This document shows, piece by piece, positions 51,664 to 60,537 of a stretch of DNA of 64,000 nt. Below the pieces are notes generated by a model. The model saw nothing but the letters and a program-made list of their open reading frames with translations, was not told where the DNA came from and ran no database searches. The position numbers and the translations under genes were made by a program. How positions within the stretch are numbered: position 1 is the first letter of the stretch; each line of letters opens with the position of its first letter. Source of the stretch: Halanaerobiales bacterium (lineage in GTDB: Bacteria > Bacillota > Halanaerobiia > Halanaerobiales > DTU029); assembly GCA_029981855.1 (NCBI GenBank), contig JARRCS010000009.1:33034-97033 (forward strand), given 5' to 3'.

Positions 51664-53189
51664 CAGCTCTCCCCTCCAGTTGCACAAATCATAATTTCCT
51701 CCTGCGTTACATCCTTTTTCCGGTTATCAAATTCCCCGCTAATTCTGCCCTCATGTAAAACCAGGATTCTGTCACTCATTCCCAGGATTTCGGGCAGTTC
51801 CGAGGAGACCATAATTATGGAAAGACCCTTTTCTGCTAGGTCCTTCATTAAATTATATATTTCATGTTTAGCCCCAACATCAATACCCCTGGTAGGCTCA
51901 TCCATAATCAATACATCAGTCTCCGTAATCAGGTTTTTGGCCACCACAACCTTCTGTTGATTACCACCGCTTAAGTTAAATACCTTTGTTTCTAAAGAAG
52001 CGGTCTTAATATTCAACTCATCAACAAGCTGCCTGACACTGATAACCTCTCTATTTTCATCTACGGTGAGAAACTTCTTAAACTCTTCCAGAAAGGCTAT
52101 AGAGGTATTCTCCTTGACATTCATAGTTCCGATCAGACCATATCTCTTCCTATCCTCAGAAACAAGGGCAATCCCCTTTGCCAGGGCATCCTGTGGGGAA
52201 TTTATCTCGACTTTCTCTCCTTTAAGATAAACCTCACCCTCTTTTTCTCCGGGTGGTGCCCCGAAAATACTATTTACCAGTTCGGTTCTGCCTGCTCCTA
52301 CCAGTCCGAATATCCCCAGGATCTCTCCTTTCTTCAGGTTAAGACTAACATCATCTACAATTTTCTTCTCGGTGTCGGGGTCGGTTAAACTAAAATTCCT
52401 TACTTCCAGAATAATTTCACCCGGTTCGGTCTCTTTTTGGGGGAACATCTGGGTTATCTCTCTACCCACCATCATTCTGACTACATCTCTTTCAGTCAGG
52501 TTTTCGGTTTTGTCACCGCCAACAGACTTTCCATCCCTTAACACGGTAATATAATCGGCAATTCTGAAAACCTCTTCTAATTTATGAGAAATATAAATGC
52601 AGGTAACCCCGTCATTACGCAGATCTCTTAATATCTCCATTAGCAGTTCAACTTCACTATCGCTTAAGGAGGCGGTGGGTTCATCAAGGATTAAAATATT
52701 GGATTCCTTTATTAGTGCTTTGGCAATCTCGATCAGCTGCTGTTTACCAACACCTAGATTCTTTATTTTAGTTGTTGGTTTAACATCATTAAGTTTCAAT
52801 TTCTCCAACCATTTGTAGGATTCGGCATACATGGCATTCCAGTCAATTATACCGTTTTTCTCAATCTCATGCCCCATAAAGATATTTTCGGCAACACTTA
52901 ATTCATTAAAAAGAGTTAATTCCTGATGGATAACGGCAATCCCCTCTTTTTCGGCATCAACTATTGAATTAAATTCCCTCTTCTGACCGTTCAAAAAGAT
53001 TTCTCCTTCATAGGTTCGGTGAGGATAAACCCCGCTCAATACTTTTATCAGGGTGGATTTACCTGCCCCATTCTCTCCACAGAGGGCATGGATCTGGCTC
53101 TTCCTTACTTTTATTGAAACCTGGTCTAGAGCCCTGACCCCGGGGAAATCCTTGGTAATATTTCTTGCCTCCAGGATAATATCTTCCAT
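51663..53189 (-). CDS. xylG: Xylose ABC transporter ATP-binding protein
   Basis: 508-residue CUT2 ATPase with two ABC domains. Domain 1 has Walker A GENGAGKSTLIKVLSG and Walker B ILILDEPTASLS; domain 2 has the degenerate loop IFGLVGAGRTELVNSIFG, signature NLSGGNQQKVVVAKN and Walker B VLIMDEPTRGIDVGA. The ATG at 53189 follows AAAGGGG at good spacing; a longer frame to 53210 is possible. It couples ATP hydrolysis to pentose uptake with XylH and XylF. Confidence 0.94.
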   Translation of the reverse strand: MEDIILEARNITKDFPGVRALDQVSIKVRKSQIHALCGENGAGKSTLIKVLSGVYPHRTYEGEIFLNGQKREFNSIVDAEKEGIAVIHQELTLFNELSVAENIFMGHEIEKNGIIDWNAMYAESYKWLEKLKLNDVKPTTKIKNLGVGKQQLIEIAKALIKESNILILDEPTASLSDSEVELLMEILRDLRNDGVTCIYISHKLEEVFRIADYITVLRDGKSVGGDKTENLTERDVVRMMVGREITQMFPQKETEPGEIILEVRNFSLTDPDTEKKIVDDVSLNLKKGEILGIFGLVGAGRTELVNSIFGAPPGEKEGEVYLKGEKVEINSPQDALAKGIALVSEDRKRYGLIGTMNVKENTSIAFLEEFKKFLTVDENREVISVRQLVDELNIKTASLETKVFNLSGGNQQKVVVAKNLITETDVLIMDEPTRGIDVGAKHEIYNLMKDLAEKGLSIIMVSSELPEILGMSDRILVLHEGRISGEFDNRKKDVTQEEIMICATGGES

Positions 53190-53259
53190 TCCTGCACACC
53201 CCTTTCTCATCTAAATGAGGGCAATGGGGCCATTTAGCCCCACTACCCTTATATATTAT

Positions 53260-54300
53260 TTATTGTTTGGGCCACTCATCCTTAGGTACGTTTTTATAGA
53301 CCTCTTCCATGGTGTGGAACCCGTCGGCAATAACAGTGTCGACCATGTTCTCCTTATCAACCTGGATAGGAGTTAGTAGAATGGAGGGAACATCAATCTT
53401 ACCGTTATTTACGGTTTTACCTTCGGTATCAATTTCCTCTCCCTTAGCCATAGCTACTGCTACCTCGGCAGCCCTGGTAGCCAATAAGTGGATAGGTTTA
53501 TAAACGGTCATAGTCTGGGTTCCTTCAACGATACGCTGACAGGCAGCCAGGTCAGCATCTTGACCGGATACCAGCACCTTACCGTCCAGATTCTGGTCTG
53601 CCAGAGCCTGAATAGTTCCACCAGCAGTACTGTCATTGGAAGCTACTACAACATCGATATTGTTGTTATTAGCTGTCAGAGCATTCTCGATAATCTTCAT
53701 TGCTTCCTGAGGTAACCAGTCTTTAGCCCACTGGTCACCAACAATCTTGATCTTACCTTCATCGATATAGGGCTGTAAGACATTCATCTGACCCTGTCTA
53801 AACAGCTTGGCATTATTATCGGTAGGAGAGCCACCAAGCAGGAAGTAATTTCCTTCAGGTTTCTTGTCTACCAGATACTGGGCCTGTAATTCGCCGACCC
53901 TTACATTATCAAAGGAGATATAGTAATCAAGATCACAGTCCATCAGGAGCCTATCATAAGCCAGTACCGGAACCCCATTTTTATGGGCCTCTTCAACAAT
54001 ACTACCCATAATCTTACCATTATGGGGAAGAACAACCAGTACATCTACGCCCTGGGTGATTAGGTTCTCTGCCTGAGATACCTGTAACATATCATCACTA
54101 TTAGCCGATTGAACCAGAACCTTTGCACCTAATTCTTCAGCTCTTTTAACAAAAATATCCCTGTCATGCTGCCATCTCTCTAGACGCAGATTATCCATCG
54201 AGAATCCAATTACAATCTCATCATCGGCTAGAGCTGTCATGCCAAATAAAGTAACTAACATCAGACTTAAACCCAGCACTACGGAAAGTGTTTTTTTCAT
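53260..54300 (-). CDS. xylF: D-xylose-binding protein
   Basis: 346-residue periplasmic sugar-binding protein with a signal peptide (MKKTLSVVLGLSLMLVTLFG, cleavage near TALADDE). The mature protein is a PBP-1 type fold with IGFSMDNLRLERWQHDRD, VLPHNGKIMGSIVEEAHK, VPVLAYDRLL and VVASNDSTAGGTIQAL, matching XylF. First gene of the xylFGH operon. A strong AAAGGAGGAG site precedes it, with an attenuator-like hairpin and a putative XylR site further upstream. Confidence 0.94.
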   Translation of the reverse strand: MKKTLSVVLGLSLMLVTLFGMTALADDEIVIGFSMDNLRLERWQHDRDIFVKRAEELGAKVLVQSANSDDMLQVSQAENLITQGVDVLVVLPHNGKIMGSIVEEAHKNGVPVLAYDRLLMDCDLDYYISFDNVRVGELQAQYLVDKKPEGNYFLLGGSPTDNNAKLFRQGQMNVLQPYIDEGKIKIVGDQWAKDWLPQEAMKIIENALTANNNNIDVVVASNDSTAGGTIQALADQNLDGKVLVSGQDADLAACQRIVEGTQTMTVYKPIHLLATRAAEVAVAMAKGEEIDTEGKTVNNGKIDVPSILLTPIQVDKENMVDTVIADGFHTMEEVYKNVPKDEWPKQ

Positions 54301-54341
54301 CAGTGTTACTCCTCCTTTAATTTTATTAGTTTGTTAGAAAA

Positions 54342-54391
54342 AACCACCCAGACCAAATCTGTAGTTTTTTAGGCCCGCTATCACCTCCTTT
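54342..54391 (-). promoter_or_regulatory. xylF leader: orphan full Shine-Dalgarno plus terminator-like hairpin
   Basis: On the minus strand AAAGGAGGTGAT (54391-54380) matches the 16S anti-SD almost completely but no start codon follows at normal spacing. A hairpin (54366-54342; outer stem AACTAC with GTGGTT, inner AGA with TCT) then runs into six T. It resembles a transcription attenuator 40 bases upstream of xylF. Confidence 0.55.
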
Positions 54392-54441
54392 ACAATAAAT
54401 TATATCATTAAATTATAATTAATATAAAACTTAATTTAACA

Positions 54442-54464
54442 CTTAGTTTAATACTTAAAATAAG
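54442..54464. promoter_or_regulatory. Putative XylR operator upstream of xylF
   Basis: Imperfect inverted repeat TTAGTTTAA...CTTAAAATAA. The same 22-base pattern, differing at two positions, occurs at 58935-58957 upstream of xylR. ROK-type XylR operators elsewhere use similar TTAGTTT half-sites. Confidence 0.55.
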
Positions 54465-54605
54465 TTACAATAAAAAATATTAATAATTAGATGTAATTTA
54501 TATGAAAGCCTCCAGGGAGACTCCCTTTATCTCCCCGAAGAATTTAGTTCATATCCCTAATCCTGTTAGATTTACTCAAGCAGTGGGATAATTTAACTCT
54601 TACTA
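54465..54605. other. Non-coding gap between xylF promoter region and xylA
   Basis: AT-rich near the operator; around 54509-54535 a GGGAG/CTCCC-rich stretch on the minus strand may fold as the xylA terminator, but pairing is imperfect. No gene seen. Confidence 0.4.
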
Positions 54606-55925
54606 TTATACTTCTATAATATATTGATTAACAATACTCTCCAGCATCTCCTGTCTGCCTGAAGTATTGGTAATCTGATCGTTTTTCATTACATATTCCT
54701 CTAATTCCTTAAAGCCAACCTTGCCCTCAACAATATCCTTGCCGATACCCTCGCAGTAACTGTTATACCTTTCGGCAACAAACTCTTCCAGCACCTTATT
54801 CTCTAGCAATTTATGGGCTACCTTTAGGCCGCGGGCAAAGGCATCCATCCCGGCAATATGGCCATAGAAGAGGTCTACAGGTTCAAAGGAGGCCCTCCGT
54901 ACCTTGGCATCAAAGTTAAGGCCCCCGGAGTGGAGTCCGCCATTCTTCAAAATCTCATACATGGCCAAAGTAGTTGTATAGATGTCTGTCGGGAACTGGT
55001 CGGTATCCCAGCCCAAAAGCATATCTCCCTGATTGGCATCCACACTTCCCAGCACACCGTTAACCCTGGCCAGATGGAGCTCATGCTGGAAAGTATGTCC
55101 GGCAAGGGTGGCATGGTTGGCCTCGATATTCATCTTGAAGTATTTCTCTAGCCCGTACTTCCTTAAGAAACTCAAAACGGTAGCCACATCAAAATCATAT
55201 TGATGTTTGGTCGGCTCCTTCGGTTTGGGTTCGATTAAAAACTGACCGGTAAAGCCAATCTCTTCCGCATAATCTATCGCCATCTGGAAGAAACGGGCCA
55301 GGTTATCCTGCTCCAACCCCATATCGGTATTTAGCAAGGTCTCATAACCCTCGCGACCACCCCAGAAGACATAGTTTTCTCCACCCAGCTCTTTGGTTAT
55401 CTCCAGAGCCTTCTTCACCTGGGCTGCGGCATAGGCAAAGACATCAGCATTGGGCGAGGTGGCTGCCCCGTGCACAAACCGGGGATGGGCAAAGAGATTA
55501 GCCGTTCCCCAGAGGAGTTTAATCCCCGTCTCCTCCATCTTCTCCTTGATCAGAGCAACAATCTCATCTAGGTTCCTGTTGGTCTCCGCAAGGGTTTCCC
55601 CTTCAGGGGCAATATCCCGGTCATGGAAACAGAAGTATTCTACCCCCAGTTTCTGCATAAATTCGAAGGCAGCCTCAACCCTGGCTTTAGCAAGCTCCAT
55701 CGGGTCCTGGAGGGAATTCCAGGGCCGGACCATGGTCCCCATACCGAAAGGGTCAACACCCTCCCCGGTAAAGGTATGCCAATAGGCAACTGAAAAACGC
55801 AGATGCTCTGCCATCGTCTTATCGCCAACTACTTCCTCGGGGTTGTAATATTTAAAAGCTAGTGGATTCCGGGAATCCTTACCCTCATATTTAATCTTCG
55901 GAACATCTTTAAAAAGTTCTCCCAT
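54606..55925 (-). CDS. xylA: Xylose isomerase
   Basis: About 439-residue class II xylose isomerase converting D-xylose to D-xylulose. The ATG at 55925 gives the usual N-terminus ([15 protein letters not shown]); the frame could extend in frame to a GTG at 55991, which lies inside the leader element. Catalytic histidine in [13 protein letters not shown], metal ligands in [18 protein letters not shown] and [18 protein letters not shown], and [20 protein letters not shown] near the C-terminal half. It follows xylB; its 5' leader holds a structured element shared with xylB. Confidence 0.95.
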   Translation of the reverse strand: MGELFKDVPKIKYEGKDSRNPLAFKYYNPEEVVGDKTMAEHLRFSVAYWHTFTGEGVDPFGMGTMVRPWNSLQDPMELAKARVEAAFEFMQKLGVEYFCFHDRDIAPEGETLAETNRNLDEIVALIKEKMEETGIKLLWGTANLFAHPRFVHGAATSPNADVFAYAAAQVKKALEITKELGGENYVFWGGREGYETLLNTDMGLEQDNLARFFQMAIDYAEEIGFTGQFLIEPKPKEPTKHQYDFDVATVLSFLRKYGLEKYFKMNIEANHATLAGHTFQHELHLARVNGVLGSVDANQGDMLLGWDTDQFPTDIYTTTLAMYEILKNGGLHSGGLNFDAKVRRASFEPVDLFYGHIAGMDAFARGLKVAHKLLENKVLEEFVAERYNSYCEGIGKDIVEGKVGFKELEEYVMKNDQITNTSGRQEMLESIVNQYIIEV

Positions 55926-55972
55926 ATCTATCCCTGGTTTTTTTCCTGGTTTTAATAATCTATACGAATCCA

Positions 55973-56049
55973 TGCACAGTGTAGTCTTCACAGGAAAATA
56001 TTTTTTTCCTGTTATAAGACCACTACCAGGTTTTCCACCACCTTTCTTT
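55973..56049 (-). ncRNA. Structured leader element of xylA (copy 1)
   Basis: About 75 bases, aligned end to end with copy 2 at 57653-57727. On the minus strand: AGGT-GGTGGAAA-ACCT hairpin, then a long arm (TGGTCTT with AAGACTA) topped by a conserved ACAGGA/TCCTGT stem. CCTGGT in the element can pair with ACCAGG just upstream of the xylA start. No known riboswitch class recognised. Confidence 0.6.
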
Positions 56050-56112
56050 AAGATTATTATAATGCCTAAGAAATATTTTCTTTAAATTATACAACTTTAA
56101 TAACTTTTTAAC

Positions 56113-57618
56113 TCAAGAATAGATCTCTGCCAGCTCTTTAAAGTTATCCTTCAGGCTGGTGTAAAGCCCCCTGTATAGCCGATAAAGCCGGTTATAGCGG
56201 TCTATATCTTCTTCCTCAGGAGCAATCTTCTTCACGACCTTAATCATCTTGCTCTCGGCCTCGGCAAAGCTGTCGTAGGCTCCAACCCCAACACCGGCAA
56301 TTAGAGCCGCCCCAAAAGCGGGCCCTTCTTCAACATTTAAGAGGCTAATCTCCTGACCAAAGATATCGGCAAGGATCTGCTGCCAGATCTTGCTCTTTGC
56401 CCCACCGCCGATAGCCCTGATCTCATTAATCTCAACTCCCTGTTCCTTGATTAACTCCAGAGAATCCCGCAGACCAAAGGTGACACCTTCCATGACACTG
56501 CGGATAAAGTGGCCTTGCTTATGCTTGCCGGAGATACCGAAGAATACACCCCGGGCATTGGCGTCAGCATGGGGTGTCCTCTCCCCATAGAGATAGGGCA
56601 GGAAGATTAAGCCTTCACTCCCCGGCTCTACCTCATCAGCCAGTTGATTGAGAAAATCATAATCGAGACTATTATTATATAAACTTTCCTTTAGCCAGCT
56701 AAAGGACATTCCGGCCGATAGCATAACCCCCATCATATACCAGCTATCAGGCAGGGCATGATTAAAGAGGTGAATTCTACCCTTTTCATCGGCCACCGGC
56801 TTACCGGCCTGGGCCAGGACCACACCGGAAGAACCGATACTGACCATTACCCGGCCTTCTTTAATAATACCGCTACCTACAGCCCCACAGGCATTATCTG
56901 CCCCTCCGGCTACAACCGGAGTACCGGCCTTAAGGCCCGTCTCGGCAGCAACTGCTTCGGTTATCCTGCCGGTAATTTCAATTGCATCAACCACCGGAGG
57001 CAGTATCTCCCTGTCGATATCTAATTTTTCCAGGAGCCCCGCCGACCAGTCCTTCTGCTCCACATCCATTAAAAGGGTACCGGCCCCATCAGAGACCTCC
57101 GTATATATTTCACCGGTTAATTTGTAGCGGATATAGTCCTTCGGCAGGAGAACCAGGTTAACCTTTTTAAAATTCTCTGGTTCATTCTCCCTTAACCACA
57201 GTATCTTGGGGGCGGTAAAACCCTCCAGAGCAGGGTTAGAGACATAACCGATTAAACTCTCCAAACCACCAGCCCTATCGTAGATCTCCTGGCACTGTTT
57301 GGAGGTCCGGGTATCGCTCCAGAGAATAGCCGGCCTGATAACTTCCATCTCCTCATCAAGGAAAACCGAGCTATGCATCTGGCCGGAAAAGCTTATTCCT
57401 GCAATCTCACCGGTATTAATATTACTCTCTTCGATTATCTCCCTGATACACTTTTTGGTGGCCTCCCACCAGTCCTCAGGATTCTGTTCTGCCCATCCGG
57501 CATTCGGAGTAGAGAGGGGGTAGCCTTCGGTTTTTGTAGTAATGATCTCACCCTCAACTGAAATTAGAATCCCCTTGACACCACTTGTTCCGATATCAAG
57601 ACCTAATAAATATGCCAT
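56113..57618 (-). CDS. xylB: Xylulokinase
   Basis: 501-residue FGGY-family kinase phosphorylating D-xylulose. N-terminal LGLDIGTSGVKGILIS, substrate-site AEQNPEDWWEATKKCIREI and SGQMHSSVFLD, the nucleotide-binding VSIGSSGVV and the C-terminal EGVTFGLRDSLELI, AIGGGAKSKIWQQILADIFG motifs are all present. The leader holds copy 2 of the structured element; an ACCAGG site overlaps the ribosome-binding region. It lies between xylR and xylA in the same orientation. Confidence 0.95.
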   Translation of the reverse strand: MAYLLGLDIGTSGVKGILISVEGEIITTKTEGYPLSTPNAGWAEQNPEDWWEATKKCIREIIEESNINTGEIAGISFSGQMHSSVFLDEEMEVIRPAILWSDTRTSKQCQEIYDRAGGLESLIGYVSNPALEGFTAPKILWLRENEPENFKKVNLVLLPKDYIRYKLTGEIYTEVSDGAGTLLMDVEQKDWSAGLLEKLDIDREILPPVVDAIEITGRITEAVAAETGLKAGTPVVAGGADNACGAVGSGIIKEGRVMVSIGSSGVVLAQAGKPVADEKGRIHLFNHALPDSWYMMGVMLSAGMSFSWLKESLYNNSLDYDFLNQLADEVEPGSEGLIFLPYLYGERTPHADANARGVFFGISGKHKQGHFIRSVMEGVTFGLRDSLELIKEQGVEINEIRAIGGGAKSKIWQQILADIFGQEISLLNVEEGPAFGAALIAGVGVGAYDSFAEAESKMIKVVKKIAPEEEDIDRYNRLYRLYRGLYTSLKDNFKELAEIYS

Positions 57619-57652
57619 ATTTAACCTGGTTTTAAAACCTATGCAAATTTAA

Positions 57653-57727
57653 ACACAGTCGTAGTCTTCACAGGATATAATTTTCCTGTTTTTCGACCAC
57701 CAACCAGGTCTTACACCACCTTTCTTT
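57653..57727 (-). ncRNA. Structured leader element of xylB (copy 2)
   Basis: Diverged copy of the xylA leader. The AGGT-GGTGTAAG-ACCT hairpin and ACAGGA/TCCTGT stem are kept while the lower arm changes (GTTG(G)TGGTC with GACTACGAC). ACCTGGTT (57709-57702) is perfectly complementary to AACCAGGT (57631-57624) at the xylB ribosome-binding site. Confidence 0.6.
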
Positions 57728-57739
57728 TTAATTATTTTA

Positions 57740-58903
57740 TCAGACAAAATCAATACTCTTATCAAAGACCAGTTTTGCCAGCCCGTATACCGTAGCTAGA
57801 TTACCCAGTTTACTAAATTTTATATCGGCCTTTTCATGGGAAATAGACAGGGCCTTTTCCTTCAGTACATTAATGATATCAGGGAAAATATAATCCTTAA
57901 TCCTGGTAATATCACCCCCAATAACCATTAGTTCCGGGCTGAGGCTATTTAAAATATTAACCAGGCCGATCCCGATATTTTTACCAGTTTCCTTAAAGAT
58001 CTCAATAACCCCCTGCTCACCTTCCTTACCCTTCTGGTAAATTTCATCCTTAGTTAGCATTATATTATTTAATCTGGCATAAGAATTTATTATAAAGTTC
58101 TCAGAGGCCAGGGTCTCCCAGCATCCATGATTGCCGCAGTGACATTTAGGGCCATCACTGTCGATAATAATATGACCGAACTCTCCGGCATTACCGCTGG
58201 CACCTCTGTATAATTCACCATCAAAGATAATCCCACAGCCTATACCTTCATTTATGGAAATATATACCATATTTTTAGCCTGGGGATAAACAAACTCCCT
58301 CTCACCAATAGCTGCTGCCTTGGCCTCATTCTCCAGAACAATAGGGAGGCTGTATTTTTTGGCAAAGGGTTTTACTACCTCTAAATTCCTCCAGCCCAGG
58401 TTAGGGGCAAATTCCAGCAGGTTTTTTCCCCGGTCCACCAGACCGGGCACGGCCACACCTAAACCCAGAATATCCTCTGCTGTCAGGCCCATCTCCTGCA
58501 GCATCTTCTCAATCTCCAGTAAAATCTGTCTGATCACTCCCTCAGGTTTATCCTTATCAAAGATAGGAAAGGTCTTTTGCCCTTCCAGTTCCAGTTTCAG
58601 GTTAAACATTACCAGTTTTACCTGTTTCACTTCAATATCAATACTGAAAATCCGGCCCTTATCGGGATTAACCGTCAAATAGACCGGTTTTCTTCCTCCT
58701 GTTGAGCTCCCCTTCTCCGTCTCGATAACAAAGCCCATACTTATCAATCTCTTCACATGGTTGGAGATCGTGGCAGCACTGTAGCCGGTATTTTCAGCCA
58801 GCTCCTTTCGGGAAACAGGACCATATTGATGAATCAACTTGAAAATCCCGGCCAGATTCAGGTCACGAATATATTGAGAATTACCTACTTTAATACGATC
58901 CAT
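57740..58903 (-). CDS. xylR: ROK family transcriptional regulator XylR
   Basis: About 387-residue NagC/XylR regulator. An N-terminal winged helix (LAGIFKLIHQYGPVSRKELA and GYSAATISNHVKRLISMGFV) is joined to a ROK domain with the ENEAKAAAIGE, SINEGIGCGII and zinc motif CHCGNHGCWETLA segments. I start it at ATG 58903 (AAGGG upstream); a GTG at 58921 is the alternative. It should repress the xyl genes in the absence of xylose. A palindrome shared with the xylF promoter lies just upstream, suggesting autoregulation. Confidence 0.93.
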   Translation of the reverse strand: MDRIKVGNSQYIRDLNLAGIFKLIHQYGPVSRKELAENTGYSAATISNHVKRLISMGFVIETEKGSSTGGRKPVYLTVNPDKGRIFSIDIEVKQVKLVMFNLKLELEGQKTFPIFDKDKPEGVIRQILLEIEKMLQEMGLTAEDILGLGVAVPGLVDRGKNLLEFAPNLGWRNLEVVKPFAKKYSLPIVLENEAKAAAIGEREFVYPQAKNMVYISINEGIGCGIIFDGELYRGASGNAGEFGHIIIDSDGPKCHCGNHGCWETLASENFIINSYARLNNIMLTKDEIYQKGKEGEQGVIEIFKETGKNIGIGLVNILNSLSPELMVIGGDITRIKDYIFPDIINVLKEKALSISHEKADIKFSKLGNLATVYGLAKLVFDKSIDFV

Positions 58904-58934
58904 AGAATCATAACCCTTCACAGTTAATTTAGAT

Positions 58935-58957
58935 CTTAATTTAAGACTTAAAATAAC
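58935..58957. promoter_or_regulatory. Putative XylR operator upstream of xylR
   Basis: Matches the 54442-54464 site over 22 bases with two differences (half-sites TTAATTTAA and CTTAAAATAA). Located 32 bases before the chosen xylR start. Confidence 0.55.
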
Positions 58958-59175
58958 TTCTAAATATATATTCGCTAAGGATTTAAATATTCCTGCTTTT
59001 CTAGAAAAATATTTTCAAAGATTTTAAAAATAATTCGCTACCAATTGTTGTAAACAGGCTTTTTTGGTATAATAAATATGGGAGTATAATTTTGCCAACA
59101 ACTTTTTATGACCTTTTTATGGACTTTTGAGAGAAATTATTACTACCGTGATTAACAATAAAAGGAGGGTTCCTT

Positions 59176-59826
59176 ATGCCCCAACCGGCAAAAAGTAAGG
59201 ATGATAAATTTACCTACCGGGACTATCTAACCTGGCCTGATGAAGAAAGATGGGAATTAATCGATGGTATAGCCTATGATATGACCCCGGCTCCTTCAAG
59301 AAATCATCAAAGATTATCCGCAGCTCTGACAAGTAAATTATACAATTACTTAGAAGATAAGGACTGTGAAGTCTATGCTGCTCCCTTCGACGTTAGAATG
59401 CCCAGAGGAAATGAAAACGAAATAGAGATTGATACAATTGTCCAGCCCGATATCTCCGTTATCTGTGACCCGGAGAAACTGGACGAAAAGGGATGTCTCG
59501 GTGCCCCTGACCTGATTATTGAAATAACCTCTCCCTCAACTGCAAAAAAAGATGTAATCGAAAAGTTTAATCTATATGAACGAGTAGGTGTCAGGGAATA
59601 CTGGATAGTTCGCCCCCAAGAGAAAACAGTCACGGTCTTTAAACTGGGAAAAGATAAAAAATACGGCAGGCCGGATGTTTATTCGGCAGAAGATGAAATA
59701 AAGGTAGGTATCTTTGAAGATTTGTCAATAAAACTGGCTGAGGTCTTTGGTGAAGAAAAAGCGGAAAAAGAAAAAGCCAATAATGAAAACGAGACAAATA
59801 AGAAACAGAAGATAGATAAAAAATAA
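59176..59826 (+). CDS. Uma2 family endonuclease (PD-(D/E)XK-like)
   Basis: 216-residue Uma2 (DUF820) protein. The core runs from YRDYLTWPDEERWELIDGIAYDM to YWIVRPQEKTVTVFKL; putative catalytic acids lie in VQPDISV and LIIEITSPST with a lysine in KKDVIEKFNLYE. The last 30 residues are a charged low-complexity tail (EEKAEKEKANNENETNKKQK). Uma2 genes are common, often multicopy, in some Firmicutes and cyanobacteria; function is unproven. GGAGGG site upstream, terminator downstream; monocistronic. Confidence 0.9.
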   Translation: MPQPAKSKDDKFTYRDYLTWPDEERWELIDGIAYDMTPAPSRNHQRLSAALTSKLYNYLEDKDCEVYAAPFDVRMPRGNENEIEIDTIVQPDISVICDPEKLDEKGCLGAPDLIIEITSPSTAKKDVIEKFNLYERVGVREYWIVRPQEKTVTVFKLGKDKKYGRPDVYSAEDEIKVGIFEDLSIKLAEVFGEEKAEKEKANNENETNKKQKIDKK

Positions 59827-59859
59827 ACAGAAGAATAACCCGTCACTAAACAAAAAAGA

Positions 59860-59882
59860 GAGAGGGAAGAATTTTCCCTCTC
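59860..59882 (+). terminator. Terminator of the Uma2 gene
   Basis: GAGAGGGAA/TTCCCTCTC stem (59860-59868 with 59874-59882) and a 5-base loop. T-run is modest. Confidence 0.75.
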
Positions 59883-60022
59883 ATAGCTTTACTGGATTAT
59901 CTATTATTTACCACTCTTTCATCGAACTGATATTTCATTGAAATCTTTAATGCTGTGTAAGCCAAAAGTTCAGGATATATTACTAAAAATTAAGCTATCA
60001 CAATAATTGGCATGTTCATAGC

Positions 60023-60457
60023 TTATTCAATATCGATAATTCGTTTATTCCCTTTACCGGGTTCCTTTTTGGGCAATCTTACTTCCAGAATTCCGTCTTT
60101 GTAGCTGGCTTTTATCTCGTCCTCTTTTACATTTTCGATATTAAAGGCGCGGCAGTAACTACCGGTTCTCCTCTCTTTTCTAATGTAGTTTTCCTTTTCT
60201 TCTTCAATAATTTCATCATTTTTTGCGGAAATTGTCAGGTAATTATCCTGGATCTCGATATTTATATCTTCCTTACGCATACCGGGCAATTCGGCCTGAA
60301 GGATATATTCATTCTCTGTCTCTTTAACATCGGTCTTAAATCCGAAACTACCCATATCCATCAGGTCATAAAAGCTTGACCAGAGATAGTTGAAGGGATC
60401 TTCGTACCTCGCTAACCTACTACCGTTTCTACGCCTGAAGGGAATTAAATCAAACAT
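60023..60457 (-). CDS. Hsp20/alpha-crystallin family small heat-shock protein
   Basis: 144-residue ATP-independent holdase. The alpha-crystallin domain covers about residues 38-140 with DVKETENEYILQAELPGM, DINIEIQDNYLTISA and the GILEVRLPKKEP strand with the LPK motif. Start ATG 60457 follows GGAGGTGG. The promoter is flanked by two CtsR boxes, predicting repression at normal temperature and induction by heat or protein stress. Monocistronic. Confidence 0.94.
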   Translation of the reverse strand: MFDLIPFRRRNGSRLARYEDPFNYLWSSFYDLMDMGSFGFKTDVKETENEYILQAELPGMRKEDINIEIQDNYLTISAKNDEIIEEEKENYIRKERRTGSYCRAFNIENVKEDEIKASYKDGILEVRLPKKEPGKGNKRIIDIE

Positions 60458-60480
60458 CAAAAAACCACCTCCATATTTTT

Positions 60481-60497
60481 TTTGACCTTCTTTGACT
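60481..60497 (-). promoter_or_regulatory. CtsR box, downstream
   Basis: On the minus strand AGTCAAA-GAA-GGTCAAA, a full match to the CtsR heptad direct repeat with 3-base spacing. It lies between the -10 box and the start codon. Confidence 0.88.
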
Positions 60498-60508
60498 TTT
60501 CACCAATA

Positions 60509-60537
60509 ATTATAGTACTAAGGTCAAAGATAGTCAA
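60509..60537 (-). promoter_or_regulatory. hsp20 promoter
   Basis: TTGACT (minus strand, 60537-60532), 17-base spacer, TATAAT (60514-60509): a near-perfect housekeeping sigma promoter located between two CtsR boxes. Confidence 0.88.

Noticed and set aside
55926..55991. Longer xylA start at GTG 55991
   Set aside because: Adds 22 residues not expected in the family and places the start inside the leader element shared with xylB; the ATG at 55925 gives the usual N-terminus.
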